Under the pieces are notes generated by a model. That model searched no databases, was not told the DNA's origin, and saw nothing but the letters and a program-made list of their open reading frames with translations. This document shows positions 1 to 8,009 of a DNA stretch of 17,525 nucleotides, piece by piece. How positions within the stretch are numbered: position 1 is the first letter of the stretch; every line of letters starts with the position of its first letter. Source of the stretch: Thiotrichaceae bacterium (GTDB lineage: Bacteria; Pseudomonadota; Gammaproteobacteria; Thiotrichales; Thiotrichaceae); assembly GCA_027008665.1 (NCBI GenBank), contig JALVEA010000028.1, positions 1 to 17,525 of the forward strand, read 5' to 3'. Made by a program: the position numbers and the translations under genes.

Positions 1-3000
1 CCATGCTTTGATTTTCATTCCCATACTATTGATAATAATCGTTTCGGGTAGATGACCAAAATCCCAGCTAGTAATCCCTTGTCGTTCTATGTTTTTCTCG
101 CCTTGTTTCGCACTTTGTTGGGTTAAATGTGTGGATGTTTTATCACTTGTAATTCTTTTCAGTTGCTCTAAATCACGTCCTGCTTTAATCACCTTGTTAT
201 TTTCATCTACCACTTCAAAGCGCATCAGTAGATGCTCTTCAAAGCTAATTTGTTTAAGAATATTAGCGTTGATTTGACTTCCTGTCATGCGGTGTAATTG
301 ATGCGCAACGCTATTGATAAAAGGAGCATCATTAGGCTCAATGGCTTCTCGACAGGCTTTGGCATAATGTGGAGCAGGTACAAATTGTTTGCGTATTTGC
401 TTGGGTAAACTGCGAATAAACTGGGTAATTTTTTCTTCTATCATCCCCGGTACAAGGTATTCAAAGGGGGCTGATTTTATTTGCCCTAAAACGCTGATGG
501 GTACACGCACGGTCACGCCATCATCTTTTCTCCCCGGTTCAAAATGATAGCGTAATGGTAACTGCATTTCATTTATTGTGAGGTGATCAGGGTATTGACG
601 TTGATCTATATGTGAATCATCGCGTTGCATTAATAATTCACGCTTTAAAAACAGGTATTCAGGGTTCTCTGATTCTTTTTGTTTACGCCATTTTTCAAAG
701 GCTTTACCACTGTAAATCGTTTTGGGTAGACGTTGCTCATAAAAATCATAGAGCGTATCTTCATCCACCAAAATATCTCGACGGCGTGATTTCGCTTCTA
801 GGGTTTCAATATCTTCAATCAGTCTTAGATTATGTAAAAAGAAAGGGGCTTTACTGTTGTATTCACCATAAACTAAGGCGTGTCGAATAAAAATTTGACG
901 TGAAATAACGGCATCAATCACACCAAAATTAATGCGTCGTTGTGCAGTAATGGTTACGCCATAGAGTGAAGTACGTTCATAGGCAGCGACTTGTGCAGGG
1001 CGTTTTTGCCAATGCGGTTCGCTATAATGACGATGTAATAAATGTTTGCCTAATTGCTCAATCCATTGGGGTTGAATCATGGCAACGGTTCTCGCATATA
1101 AGCGTGAGGTTTCAACTAGTTCGGCGGCCATGACCCATTTGGGTGATTTTTTTCCTAAACCAGATCCCGGGAAGATATAGAATTTGCGCTGATTAGCGCC
1201 TAAATATTGATGTTTTTCTTCTTGAAAACCAATATGTCCTAACAAACCTGTTAATAAACTGCGATGAATAGCATCGCTACTGGCTTTTTGCTGGCTTATT
1301 TTTAGTTTAGCGTCTTGTAGACTGAAGCGTAGTTGTTTATGTATGTCTAACCATTCACGCAGTCGTCGGTAAGAGAGATATTCTTTTTTGCATAGTTTGC
1401 GTAAATGATTTTGTGATAACTCTTTCTTTTTTTGATGAAAATAGTCCCATAGTAAGAGATAACTTAAAAAATCAGACTTCTCATCTTTAAAACGACGGTG
1501 TTTTTCATCAGCGGCTTGTTGTTTCTCTAATGGACGTTCGCGTGGGTCTTGAATCGCTAAGGCACTGACAATAATCAGCACTTCACGCAATGCGCCTTCA
1601 TTATTAGCGGCTAATAACATTCGCCCAAGACGCACATCAATGGGTAAATATGCAAGTTGCCGTCCAAGTGGTGTTACTTTATGACCAGCATCGACTGCAC
1701 CAATTTCGTATAAAAGCTTAAAACCATCACGGATCATACGACTATCAGGTGGCTCTACAAAAGGAAAACGTTCTATTTTACCGAGGTTAAGGGTGGACAT
1801 TTGCAAAATAACCGAGGCAAGATTGGTACGCAAAATTTCAGGCTGGGTAAATTCATCGCGGCTATTAAAATCCTCCTCACTATAAAGACGAATGGCAATG
1901 CCGTGACTCACTCGTCCGCAACGTCCTGAGCGTTGATTGGCAGAGGCTTGGGAAATCGCTTCAATTGGTAAACGCTGTACTTTTGAACGCCATGAATAGC
2001 GTGAAATACGTGCTAAACCTGTATCAATCACGTATTTAATCCCCGGTACAGTGAGTGAGGTTTCAGCGACATTAGTTGCAAGAACAATACGATGGCGACC
2101 ACTTGGATGAAAAATACGATTTTGTTCAGCGCCAGATAAACGCGCAAATAAGGGTAATACTTCGGTGCTAGGTGGCTCAGATTTGCGTAAGGCATCGGCT
2201 GCTTCACGAATTTCACGCTCACCTGAGAAAAAAACCAGAATATCACCCGCCCCTTCACGGCGTAATTCATCGGCCGCATTCACTACGGCGGTTATCATAT
2301 CGCTATCTTTACGATCTTCATTGTCATTAGTTAATGGATGATAGCGAATTTCAACGGGGAAAGTTCGACCTGTGACTTCAATAATCGGTGCATTATTAAA
2401 ATGCTTAGAAAAGCGTTCAGGATCAATAGTAGCAGAGGTAATAATGACTTTAAGGTCTTTGCGACGCGGTAATAGCCAACTCAAATAGCCAATAATAAAG
2501 TCAATATTGAGACTGCGTTCATGGGCTTCATCAATAATTAGGGTGTCGTATTGATTGAGATAACGATCAGAACGAATTTCAGCTAATAAAATACCATCGG
2601 TCATCAGCTTGATATAAGTGGATTGATTGCTTTGTTCATGGAAGCGTACTTTATACCCTACATAGCTTCCTAATTCTGATTTTAACTCCTCGGCAATACG
2701 AACGGCAACACTGCGGGCGGCTAAACGACGCGGTTGCGTATGTCCGATCAAACCATCCACACCACGACCTAGTTCTAGACACATTTTAGGGATTTGAGTG
2801 GTTTTACCTGAGCCTGTTTCACCACAGAGAATCGTGACTTGATTCTCTGCAATAACTTTCATGATTTCAGCGCGTCTTTCACTAACAGGGAGATGTTGAG
2901 GGTATTCAGGGACGGGTAATCGATCAACTCGTTGTTGCCGTTTTATAACGGCAGCAGAAATTTGTTGTTTCAGTTGTTGGTATTTTGGATCAGAAAATTT

Positions 3001-3114
3001 TCGGTAGAGTTGTTGCAGACGGCGATTAAAAGAAAAAATTTGTGGGCGAGGGCAGGCGGCCAGTTGTTGTTTAAGCTGGCTGAGGTATATTTTCTGGTTC
3101 CGCTCTATTGGCAT
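1..3114 (-). CDS. hrpA: ATP-dependent RNA helicase HrpA (3' end beyond window)
   Basis: DEAH-box RNA helicase of the HrpA type, acting on RNA in the cytoplasm; in E. coli it is linked to mRNA processing and rescue of stalled ribosomes. 1038 codons are present and the reading frame is open to the left edge; E. coli HrpA is about 1300 residues, so roughly the last fifth is missing. Visible motifs: Walker A GETGSGKT at residues 98-105, DEAH at 195-198, SAT near 226-228, then NVAETSLTVPGI and QRSGRCGRV of the second RecA lobe. These are followed by the helicase-associated region and the long HrpA-specific C-terminal part (DUF3418), which separates it from HrpB. The start is the ATG at 3112-3114, because an in-frame TAA lies two codons upstream; an AGGAAG about 9 nt before it serves as ribosome binding site. 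The start lies inside the 3' end of the upstream GGDEF gene (44-bp overlap), so cotranscription and translational coupling are likely. Confidence 0.96.
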   Translation of the reverse strand, partial: MPIERNQKIYLSQLKQQLAACPRPQIFSFNRRLQQLYRKFSDPKYQQLKQQISAAVIKRQQRVDRLPVPEYPQHLPVSERRAEIMKVIAENQVTILCGETGSGKTTQIPKMCLELGRGVDGLIGHTQPRRLAARSVAVRIAEELKSELGSYVGYKVRFHEQSNQSTYIKLMTDGILLAEIRSDRYLNQYDTLIIDEAHERSLNIDFIIGYLSWLLPRRKDLKVIITSATIDPERFSKHFNNAPIIEVTGRTFPVEIRYHPLTNDNEDRKDSDMITAVVNAADELRREGAGDILVFFSGEREIREAADALRKSEPPSTEVLPLFARLSGAEQNRIFHPSGRHRIVLATNVAETSLTVPGIKYVIDTGLARISRYSWRSKVQRLPIEAISQASANQRSGRCGRVSHGIAIRLYSEEDFNSRDEFTQPEILRTNLASVILQMSTLNLGKIERFPFVEPPDSRMIRDGFKLLYEIGAVDAGHKVTPLGRQLAYLPIDVRLGRMLLAANNEGALREVLIIVSALAIQDPRERPLEKQQAADEKHRRFKDEKSDFLSYLLLWDYFHQKKKELSQNHLRKLCKKEYLSYRRLREWLDIHKQLRFSLQDAKLKISQQKASSDAIHRSLLTGLLGHIGFQEEKHQYLGANQRKFYIFPGSGLGKKSPKWVMAAELVETSRLYARTVAMIQPQWIEQLGKHLLHRHYSEPHWQKRPAQVAAYERTSLYGVTITAQRRINFGVIDAVISRQIFIRHALVYGEYNSKAPFFLHNLRLIEDIETLEAKSRRRDILVDEDTLYDFYEQRLPKTIYSGKAFEKWRKQKESENPEYLFLKRELLMQRDDSHIDQRQYPDHLTINEMQLPLRYHFEPGRKDDGVTVRVPISVLGQIKSAPFEYLVPGMIEEKITQFIRSLPKQIRKQFVPAPHYAKACREAIEPNDAPFINSVAHQLHRMTGSQINANILKQISFEEHLLMRFEVVDENNKVIKAGRDLEQLKRITSDKTSTHLTQQSAKQGEKNIERQGITSWDFGHLPETIIINSMGMKIKAW

Positions 3115-4318
3115 CTTTTAATGCTTCCTCGTGCAATATATTTGCTATTTTTTGTTCACCACAACCTTGAGTTGCAGTACGGTTTCGCCCCTGTCGCTTA
3201 GCTAAATACATGGCATTATCGGCTGAATTCATTAACATGGCGGGAAAAACAACATCAGTATTTGATTGATCATGTTGCATAGGATGACAGCTAGAAACAC
3301 CAATACTCACCGTGAGTACTTTGTATTTTGAATCAGGATGTTTAATACCTAAGCGTTGAATACTAACGCGAAATCGTTCCGCAAGCATCAAGGCATTTTC
3401 CAGAGAGGTATTAGGGAGTAAAACTGCAAATTCTTCCCCGCCATGTCGTGCCGCAACATCCCCAGGGCGACGTGAAATACTACCTAAACGGCTAGCAACT
3501 TGTATTAAGCAATCATCACCTTTTGCATGACCGAACCGGTCATTATATTTTTTAAAATAGTCAACATCAATTAATAACATTGAAATGGGTAAATCTTCAC
3601 GCGTACAACGTCGCCATTCTGTTTTGAAGGCTTGCTCATATTGGCGGCGATTAGGAATTCTAGTGAGTTGATCTGTATTTGCCTGTTGCAGTAACTCTGC
3701 CTGTGTCGTTTGCAGTTCAAATAATAGATCATAAATATAGTGTGAAGCAGCAAATAGGCTGATGGATGCGATGAATAATGCCAGAACCATTATATAATGC
3801 TCTTTATCGTCCATCCAAAGCATATAAAGTCCAAGGGGGAATAACACCACGCCAATTTGTAGATAATAGATAGCGCGTGATAGAGCAAGTAATGGCACGG
3901 AGGAGAGTAATACACTTAACAACGAGAGAAATAAAAAACCTTGGTAAAGCATTTGTTCTGGAAAGAATAAAATGCCAATACTTCCCCAAACTATGTTGAT
4001 AATGGTACTGATAGTGACGTATCGACGCGCCCAATAATCAATTCTTTTTTTGCTAATAATAGGTTCGTGATGAAAATTAGTAATAAGAATCAGCCGATAA
4101 ATACTGGTTGCAATAATAAGACCAAACCAGATAAATAGATGCGGTATTTGCTCTTCATTCATTTGCAAAGAAAGTACAAGAGCAAGAATGATGGCAATCA
4201 TGCTATTCCCCCAAAAACTAAGCCCTGTTTTTGCATACAAATACAAAATTTGCTCCTGACGCACTGTAATTAAGGTGTCTGATTGAGTCTTATCAAAGTT
4301 CACGTATTTCAATTCCAA
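3071..4318 (-). CDS. Membrane-bound GGDEF diguanylate cyclase
   Basis: Predicted to make cyclic di-GMP from two GTP at the inner membrane. The first 200 residues hold about six hydrophobic segments (roughly 35-52, 62-80, 100-119, 124-145, 148-168, 175-195), an integral sensor region I cannot assign to a named family. A short linker leads to the GGDEF domain at about 213-380. It starts with DQLTRIPNRR at 216-225, carries the active-site motif GGEEF at 293-297, and has an intact inhibitory I-site RPGD at 284-287, five residues upstream. Catalysis with product feedback inhibition is therefore expected. No EAL or HD-GYP domain is present. The start is uncertain: the longest frame begins with TTG at 4316-4318, preceded only by a distant GAGG, and a GTG occurs five codons in. 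The first in-frame ATG falls inside TM1, so a non-ATG start is likely. The 3' end overlaps hrpA by 44 bp. Confidence 0.93.
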   Translation of the reverse strand: MELKYVNFDKTQSDTLITVRQEQILYLYAKTGLSFWGNSMIAIILALVLSLQMNEEQIPHLFIWFGLIIATSIYRLILITNFHHEPIISKKRIDYWARRYVTISTIINIVWGSIGILFFPEQMLYQGFLFLSLLSVLLSSVPLLALSRAIYYLQIGVVLFPLGLYMLWMDDKEHYIMVLALFIASISLFAASHYIYDLLFELQTTQAELLQQANTDQLTRIPNRRQYEQAFKTEWRRCTREDLPISMLLIDVDYFKKYNDRFGHAKGDDCLIQVASRLGSISRRPGDVAARHGGEEFAVLLPNTSLENALMLAERFRVSIQRLGIKHPDSKYKVLTVSIGVSSCHPMQHDQSNTDVVFPAMLMNSADNAMYLAKRQGRNRTATQGCGEQKIANILHEEALKDANRAEPENIPQPA

Positions 4319-4602
4319 AAAGTAGGTGGTTTCCTCAATGGTGGTTGAAGAAAGGCATTAAACGTAAATTTGCTAGGGGGAGGCTCAAGTTATTTGGTGC
4401 TTATTTCTTGAGGAACAAATTTTACGGGTGAGAAAGATATTACCAATTAGCTTGAAATGCAAGAATAAATGTATATTTTTTAGCCATTTTATAAGTTGCA
4501 AAATATTTTAAATAGCCAATAATTAATGAACTATTTGATTGCAAATTAAACGAAAAAACCTCATTTCCTAGTTGCTAAGGACTCTGGAGTTCTTAGCAAT
4601 GA
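4319..4602. other. Intergenic region upstream of the GGDEF gene
   Basis: AT-rich spacer of 284 bp between two leftward genes. It must hold the promoter of the GGDEF-hrpA unit if the hairpin at 4572-4599 ends upstream transcription. I see no convincing -35/-10 pair on the minus strand. At about 4496-4545 two copies of TTGCAA, one followed and one preceded by AAATAG/CTATTT, form a loose inverted repeat that might be a regulator site. No short coding frame with a ribosome binding site is evident. Confidence 0.4.
4572..4599 (-). terminator. Hairpin just after the stop of the 4603-5670 gene
   Basis: A 12-bp inverted repeat (TTGCTAAGGACT and AGTTCTTAGCAA, one imperfect pair, 4-nt loop) begins 3 nt past the stop codon. 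In the leftward direction a run of six T follows only about 14 nt later, so it is an atypical intrinsic terminator. It may instead be an mRNA 3'-end stabiliser. Confidence 0.45.
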
Positions 4603-5670
4603 CTAATAACTATTATCAATTGTATTGCGTCTCTTTTGTACTTTTTTTAGAATAATTGGAATTTGTTTTTTAAGGGTTTTATTCATTGATTTTATTCCAT
4701 AGTCATTCTTTTTTAACCCTAGCTTTCTGCCTAATAAAGCAGACTCCAGCGCATATAATAATTGATCAAAATAATGTCTTTCTACTCTTTCTGCCTCCTT
4801 CCAATAATCAATGACTTGAATTAATGGCGCTGATAAATCTTTGTTTTCTTCTAGATGTTGCCTGTTTTTTTCTTGGCGTTGTTTTGTTATCGCAATTTCA
4901 TCTAGCAATGTTTGCATTCCTTGATATATTGTTGGATTAATTGTCTTTGAAAATGCTAATAATTTTCCTGTTAGATCAGTCGAATATTTAGCCGTATTTT
5001 GTGACAATTCATCCGTTTGTTGGTTTCTTTTGCCTAATTGCTTTTGACTATAGACAAGATCTTTACGAATCATGGCATGAATATCAATAATCAATGCTCT
5101 AAATTCTTTTAAGCCACGATTAATACGTCGATCTAGCTTAACCGCTTCTATTGAAAATTTAGTATCAATGGTTAGCTGATTCTTGGTGTCATGGGCAATC
5201 CACGCACGTCGAATTTCTTTTTGAATTGTCTTTTGCAACATTCGTAGCTTATAAGCACCTTCGTCCCATGTTTTTCTGGCATATCTTAACATCGACGCAT
5301 GACGTGGATGTTCTTCGATCAAATCATCAATATCCTCTAATAATACCTTCATATTTTCAATTTCAGTATCAACTGTTTCAAGCGAAGAAGCCAAAGGCTT
5401 ATAAACTTTTAAAGTAAAATCATGAATTTCAGCAGCATTTTCATCGCTAAAACCAAGATCTAAGCCCTTCCATTGCCAGTTTTCAACGCTATTTGAAACA
5501 CGCCAAATACCAAATAGGATAAAGAGTAAAGTACCAATAGCAATCAAGAAAAGTTGCTCAGTCGGCATATCAGGTTTATTTCTACGAAGCCTTTTAATAT
5601 AGAGATACCAGCCAATTAAAAGAGCGATAGCAACGATGACAAAAATACCGTATAAAAGGGTAGCAAGCAT
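4603..5670 (-). CDS. Two-TM protein with long helical cytoplasmic or periplasmic tail, unknown function
   Basis: Family not recognised. The protein has 355 residues. A first membrane helix spans about 3-25 and is followed by a positively charged stretch KRLRRNK, pointing to a cytoplasmic loop; a second helix spans about 39-57. The remaining 300 residues are highly charged, rich in Lys, Glu and Gln, and predicted almost entirely helical, probably coiled coil (for example 95-125 and 225-290). No enzyme motif is visible. The overall layout resembles membrane-anchored structural or scaffolding proteins, or the stalk part of a sensor lacking its output domain, but that is only an analogy. The ATG start is supported by AGG 8 nt upstream. 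A strong terminator at 5730-5759 separates it from the gene before it, so it is probably transcribed alone from a promoter in 5671-5729. Confidence 0.8.
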   Translation of the reverse strand: MLATLLYGIFVIVAIALLIGWYLYIKRLRRNKPDMPTEQLFLIAIGTLLFILFGIWRVSNSVENWQWKGLDLGFSDENAAEIHDFTLKVYKPLASSLETVDTEIENMKVLLEDIDDLIEEHPRHASMLRYARKTWDEGAYKLRMLQKTIQKEIRRAWIAHDTKNQLTIDTKFSIEAVKLDRRINRGLKEFRALIIDIHAMIRKDLVYSQKQLGKRNQQTDELSQNTAKYSTDLTGKLLAFSKTINPTIYQGMQTLLDEIAITKQRQEKNRQHLEENKDLSAPLIQVIDYWKEAERVERHYFDQLLYALESALLGRKLGLKKNDYGIKSMNKTLKKQIPIILKKVQKRRNTIDNSY

Positions 5671-5729
5671 TGGTGAACCTATGGTTTTGATTGGGGATAT
5701 TTAAGAAAATTTTAACTCGCTACAATACA

Positions 5730-5759
5730 AAAAAAGGGCCGATTTATCAGCCCTTTTTT
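5730..5759 (-). terminator. Intrinsic terminator after the secreted-protein gene
   Basis: GGGC (5736-5739) and GCCC (5750-5753) pair, flanked by an A tract on one side and six T on the other, so the stem extends through A-T pairs. It lies about 45 bp past the stop of the 5805-6662 gene in the leftward direction. The symmetric A/T flanks make it potentially bidirectional, but no rightward gene precedes it. Confidence 0.85.
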
Positions 5760-5804
5760 AATATTATTTCAGGAATATCACCTAGATTAATTTTGATTGG
5801 CTAT

Positions 5805-6662
5805 TTAGAAATCAAACAATGGATTATGTTCCTCATCATTATTTTGATAATCATTACGGTTTCTTCCTGGAGGATAAGGCGCATAGCTCTCTTCTGACCA
5901 AAAACGATTATGAGGTCTTATGGGAGTGTCATAACATTGAATTACGCCCCGCTTACATAAGGAACTGCGCCATTCATATTTATAAAAGTGTTTTGATATT
6001 GCTCGCTTTCTTGCTTTGAAATGTACTTTAATGGTGGGTGAGTATTCTTCACGCCCAAAGCCTGTCCCTGCATCAGCGGCTAGGGGAGCACTGCGTTTAC
6101 TTTTTTTATTACTGCGTAATGAATTTCCATACTCATACATAATACGTGGTTTTTCATTAAATACTGCCAATGCAATCACTCCCATTGCGGAATTATCTCC
6201 CCATGCCTGTGCATACGAATTATCCTCCGCAGTGAAAAAGAAACGATTAACATGATTTTTAGCGGTTCTCCATCCTTTATAAGTTGCTGTTTCATAAGGA
6301 TTAAGAATATACATTCTTTCATGCGAACGTAGCCAAGATTTTTTCCCTGTCAGAACGTTGCGTCCATCAATAGCGATCACAACACCAATACGTTGATTGG
6401 ATGTATTGCGTAAACGTAAGCTATAGCGTTTTCCTCTTTTAGCTTCAACATAAGCACGTTTTACTTTGTATGTCTTACTAGTTGTTGTAATTTGTCGAAA
6501 AATCCTACCTCTATCATCAATAATATCCACCTGAATGGGGGAATAATTATCAATAAAGCCACGCGCCTCAACCGTTGTTAGTGTTGAAAGAGAGGAAAAG
6601 ATTAAAAGGATAAGTTGAAAAAAAGTTAATTTAACCAGATTGGTTTTTGTATTATGAAACAT
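5805..6662 (-). CDS. Secreted (signal-peptide) protein of unknown function
   Basis: 285 residues with an N-terminal signal: Lys at 7 and 11, hydrophobic core about 12-28, likely cleavage after VEA near residue 33. This places it in the periplasm or outside the cell. The middle part, about 65-170, is dense in the Gly, Trp and aromatic positions typical of a conserved beta-rich fold (RYSLRLRNTSNQRIGVVIAIDG, WLRSHERMYILNPYE, YKGWRT, NRFFFT, SYAQAWGDNSAMGVIALAVF). I have the impression of related uncharacterised proteins in other gammaproteobacteria but know no name. A low-complexity linker rich in Ser, Lys and Ala follows (181-198), then GTGFGREEYSP at 199-209 and a tail with two cysteines (236, 243) and a Pro/Arg/Asn/Asp-rich end. 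The start is supported by AGGAG 8 nt upstream. It is transcribed divergently from the gene at 6945 and ends at its own terminator. Confidence 0.85.
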   Translation of the reverse strand: MFHNTKTNLVKLTFFQLILLIFSSLSTLTTVEARGFIDNYSPIQVDIIDDRGRIFRQITTTSKTYKVKRAYVEAKRGKRYSLRLRNTSNQRIGVVIAIDGRNVLTGKKSWLRSHERMYILNPYETATYKGWRTAKNHVNRFFFTAEDNSYAQAWGDNSAMGVIALAVFNEKPRIMYEYGNSLRSNKKSKRSAPLAADAGTGFGREEYSPTIKVHFKARKRAISKHFYKYEWRSSLCKRGVIQCYDTPIRPHNRFWSEESYAPYPPGRNRNDYQNNDEEHNPLFDF

Positions 6663-6788
6663 AATAGAAACTCCTTGCTATTATTATTGGGGGGCGGGGA
6701 AAATAAGTGGCTATTCTCTTACATTGTAGAGAGGTGTTTCTTTCAAAACACTTAATAGTAAGGACATAAAGCATCTACTTTTGTTCCA

Positions 6789-6807
6789 TTATCAAACGGT
6801 TTGATAA
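6789..6807. promoter_or_regulatory. Perfect 19-nt palindrome, candidate operator
   Basis: TTATCAAAC-G-GTTTGATAA, nine matching bases on each side of a central G, in the 282-bp spacer between the divergent genes ending at 6662 and starting at 6945. It sits immediately upstream of the putative -35 of the rightward promoter. No T tract follows, so it is not a terminator; a dimeric regulator binding site is the simplest reading. Confidence 0.5.
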
Positions 6808-6809
6808 GA

Positions 6810-6838
6810 TGGATATAAATAAAATTTAAGGGTACAAT
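6810..6838 (+). promoter_or_regulatory. Putative sigma-70 promoter for the 6945 gene and ycgL
   Basis: TGGATA (6810-6815), 17-nt spacer, TACAAT (6833-6838). Transcription would start near 6845, giving a leader of about 100 nt. The -35 match is modest (4 of 6). Confidence 0.45.
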
Positions 6839-6944
6839 CATTATTTCGTTTTAAAATTATTGCTTTGGGTAAAGATTCATTTTTTTTGAACTGGTACACT
6901 TGGTAAATTTGGCAATAAGATTTTTTTACAGGGATTGAATATTA

Positions 6945-7622
6945 ATGGAAATTGCGCTCACCCTCGCTGCTGTTTTAGGCGGATTACTCTTTATTTTTAG
7001 CTATCTAAAATTTGCCCTAACAGGATTTCGTTACCACCCAGTAACAGGGTTGCTTGCCTTAATTCCTGTTGTTAATTTGATTACATTGCCTACGTTACTC
7101 GATGGTAAATTGATTCGTATTATTCTCTTGGGCATTTTGGGTTTAATACTTGCCATTGGGGCTTGGTTTGTAGGAGCTGATAAAAGTTTACAACAGCATA
7201 TATCCTTGTTACGTGGTCACCCAATACTGGTTTCTACAGCGGAACAAAAACAACGCTCTCTCTCTGGGGATGTTATCAATATAAAGGAACAATCTTCTAA
7301 TGGGAAAGATAAAACAATCCTTAACGTAGCATCTGATAATGAAAAAATAGTAAAACATCCCGTACATTTAACTAATTTACCCAAACAAGCTCTTTACAGT
7401 ATGGAATTTGTCGATGCACCTGTTGATCAAATTAATACCTTAAAAGGACGTATTGTCTACATCATCACACGAACAGGTTCAGTGGTAGAGGGAAGAGTGG
7501 AAGACATAAGCAAAGCGAGTGTCTTTATCAGTAAAAAAGGCGGTAAGAATATTGCTTATGAAATGTTGATTAGTAATATTAAGCAACTTAAAGTATTAGT
7601 TAAACGCAGTACTGCAAAATAA
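6945..7622 (+). CDS. Three-TM membrane protein with Sm-like C-terminal domain, unknown function
   Basis: 225 residues, not recognised by name. Three hydrophobic helices fill the N-terminal third (about 3-23, 33-52, 57-76). A polar, probably disordered linker (about 95-140) follows. The C-terminal region, about 163-218, reads as alternating short strands, with GRIVYIITRTGSVVEGRVEDISKASVFI followed by GGKNIAYEMLISNIKQLKVL. That pattern, a hydrophobic strand, a turn with T/G, then a strand with Gly-Arg and a later hydrophobic strand, resembles the small Sm/LSm beta-barrel. The resemblance is by eye only, and nucleic-acid binding is not implied with confidence. The ATG start is supported by AGGGA 10 nt upstream. 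ycgL follows after 19 bp without a terminator, so the two are probably one operon. Confidence 0.8.
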   Translation: MEIALTLAAVLGGLLFIFSYLKFALTGFRYHPVTGLLALIPVVNLITLPTLLDGKLIRIILLGILGLILAIGAWFVGADKSLQQHISLLRGHPILVSTAEQKQRSLSGDVINIKEQSSNGKDKTILNVASDNEKIVKHPVHLTNLPKQALYSMEFVDAPVDQINTLKGRIVYIITRTGSVVEGRVEDISKASVFISKKGGKNIAYEMLISNIKQLKVLVKRSTAK

Positions 7623-7641
7623 AGGTTTAAGAAAGCTCCTA

Positions 7642-7950
7642 ATGTCAAAAACCCCCTTACCCCCAACAATGTTATGCTTTGTTTACCGCAGTAAAAAAAA
7701 TTCCGAGATGTATTTGTACTTACCTGAAAAGGAGCAGTTTGAACGTATTCCTGAATCATTAATGAAATTAGTCGGTGCAGTCGAGTTTTCGTTTGAATTC
7801 GAACTCAATACCAAGCGCAAACTTTTACGCTATGAATCTGCGGAAGTCATGCGTAATTTATTAGACAATGGTTTCTTCTTACAAATGCCTCCTAATCGTT
7901 ATCGTTCAGAAAATGATGGTGAACTAGGAATAAATCCTCAAGGATTTTGA
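7642..7950 (+). CDS. ycgL: YcgL domain-containing protein
   Basis: Small soluble protein of the gammaproteobacterial YcgL family (PF05166), whose biochemical role is not established. The 102-residue product matches the E. coli protein along its length: LCFVYRSKKNSEMYLYL corresponds to the family opening CVIYRS...TYLYV, then FERIPESLMKLVG, the KLLRYESAEVMRNLLDNGFFLQMPP core, and a variable tail. The N-terminus is about nine residues longer than usual. The first ATG (7642) has only a weak purine stretch in front of it, and the ATG at 7669 gives the canonical MLCFVYRS start but has no visible ribosome binding site, so the start is undecided. It lies 19 bp behind the membrane-protein gene and is probably cotranscribed with it. 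Transposon debris begins shortly after its stop. Confidence 0.9.
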   Translation: MSKTPLPPTMLCFVYRSKKNSEMYLYLPEKEQFERIPESLMKLVGAVEFSFEFELNTKRKLLRYESAEVMRNLLDNGFFLQMPPNRYRSENDGELGINPQGF

Positions 7951-8009
7951 TGATTATTTAAACACGACTAACTTAAGTTTCGGAGTTCAAATCTACTCGA
8001 TTTAGTCTG

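Noticed and set aside
2932..3201. Open frame on the plus strand over the hrpA start
   Set aside because: It is antisense to hrpA and the GGDEF gene, which both show conserved motifs; no ribosome binding site.
4496..4545. Loose inverted repeat around TTGCAA as an operator
   Set aside because: TTGCAA is itself palindromic, the region is very AT-rich and arms are short, so chance is a sufficient explanation; mentioned only in the intergenic entry.
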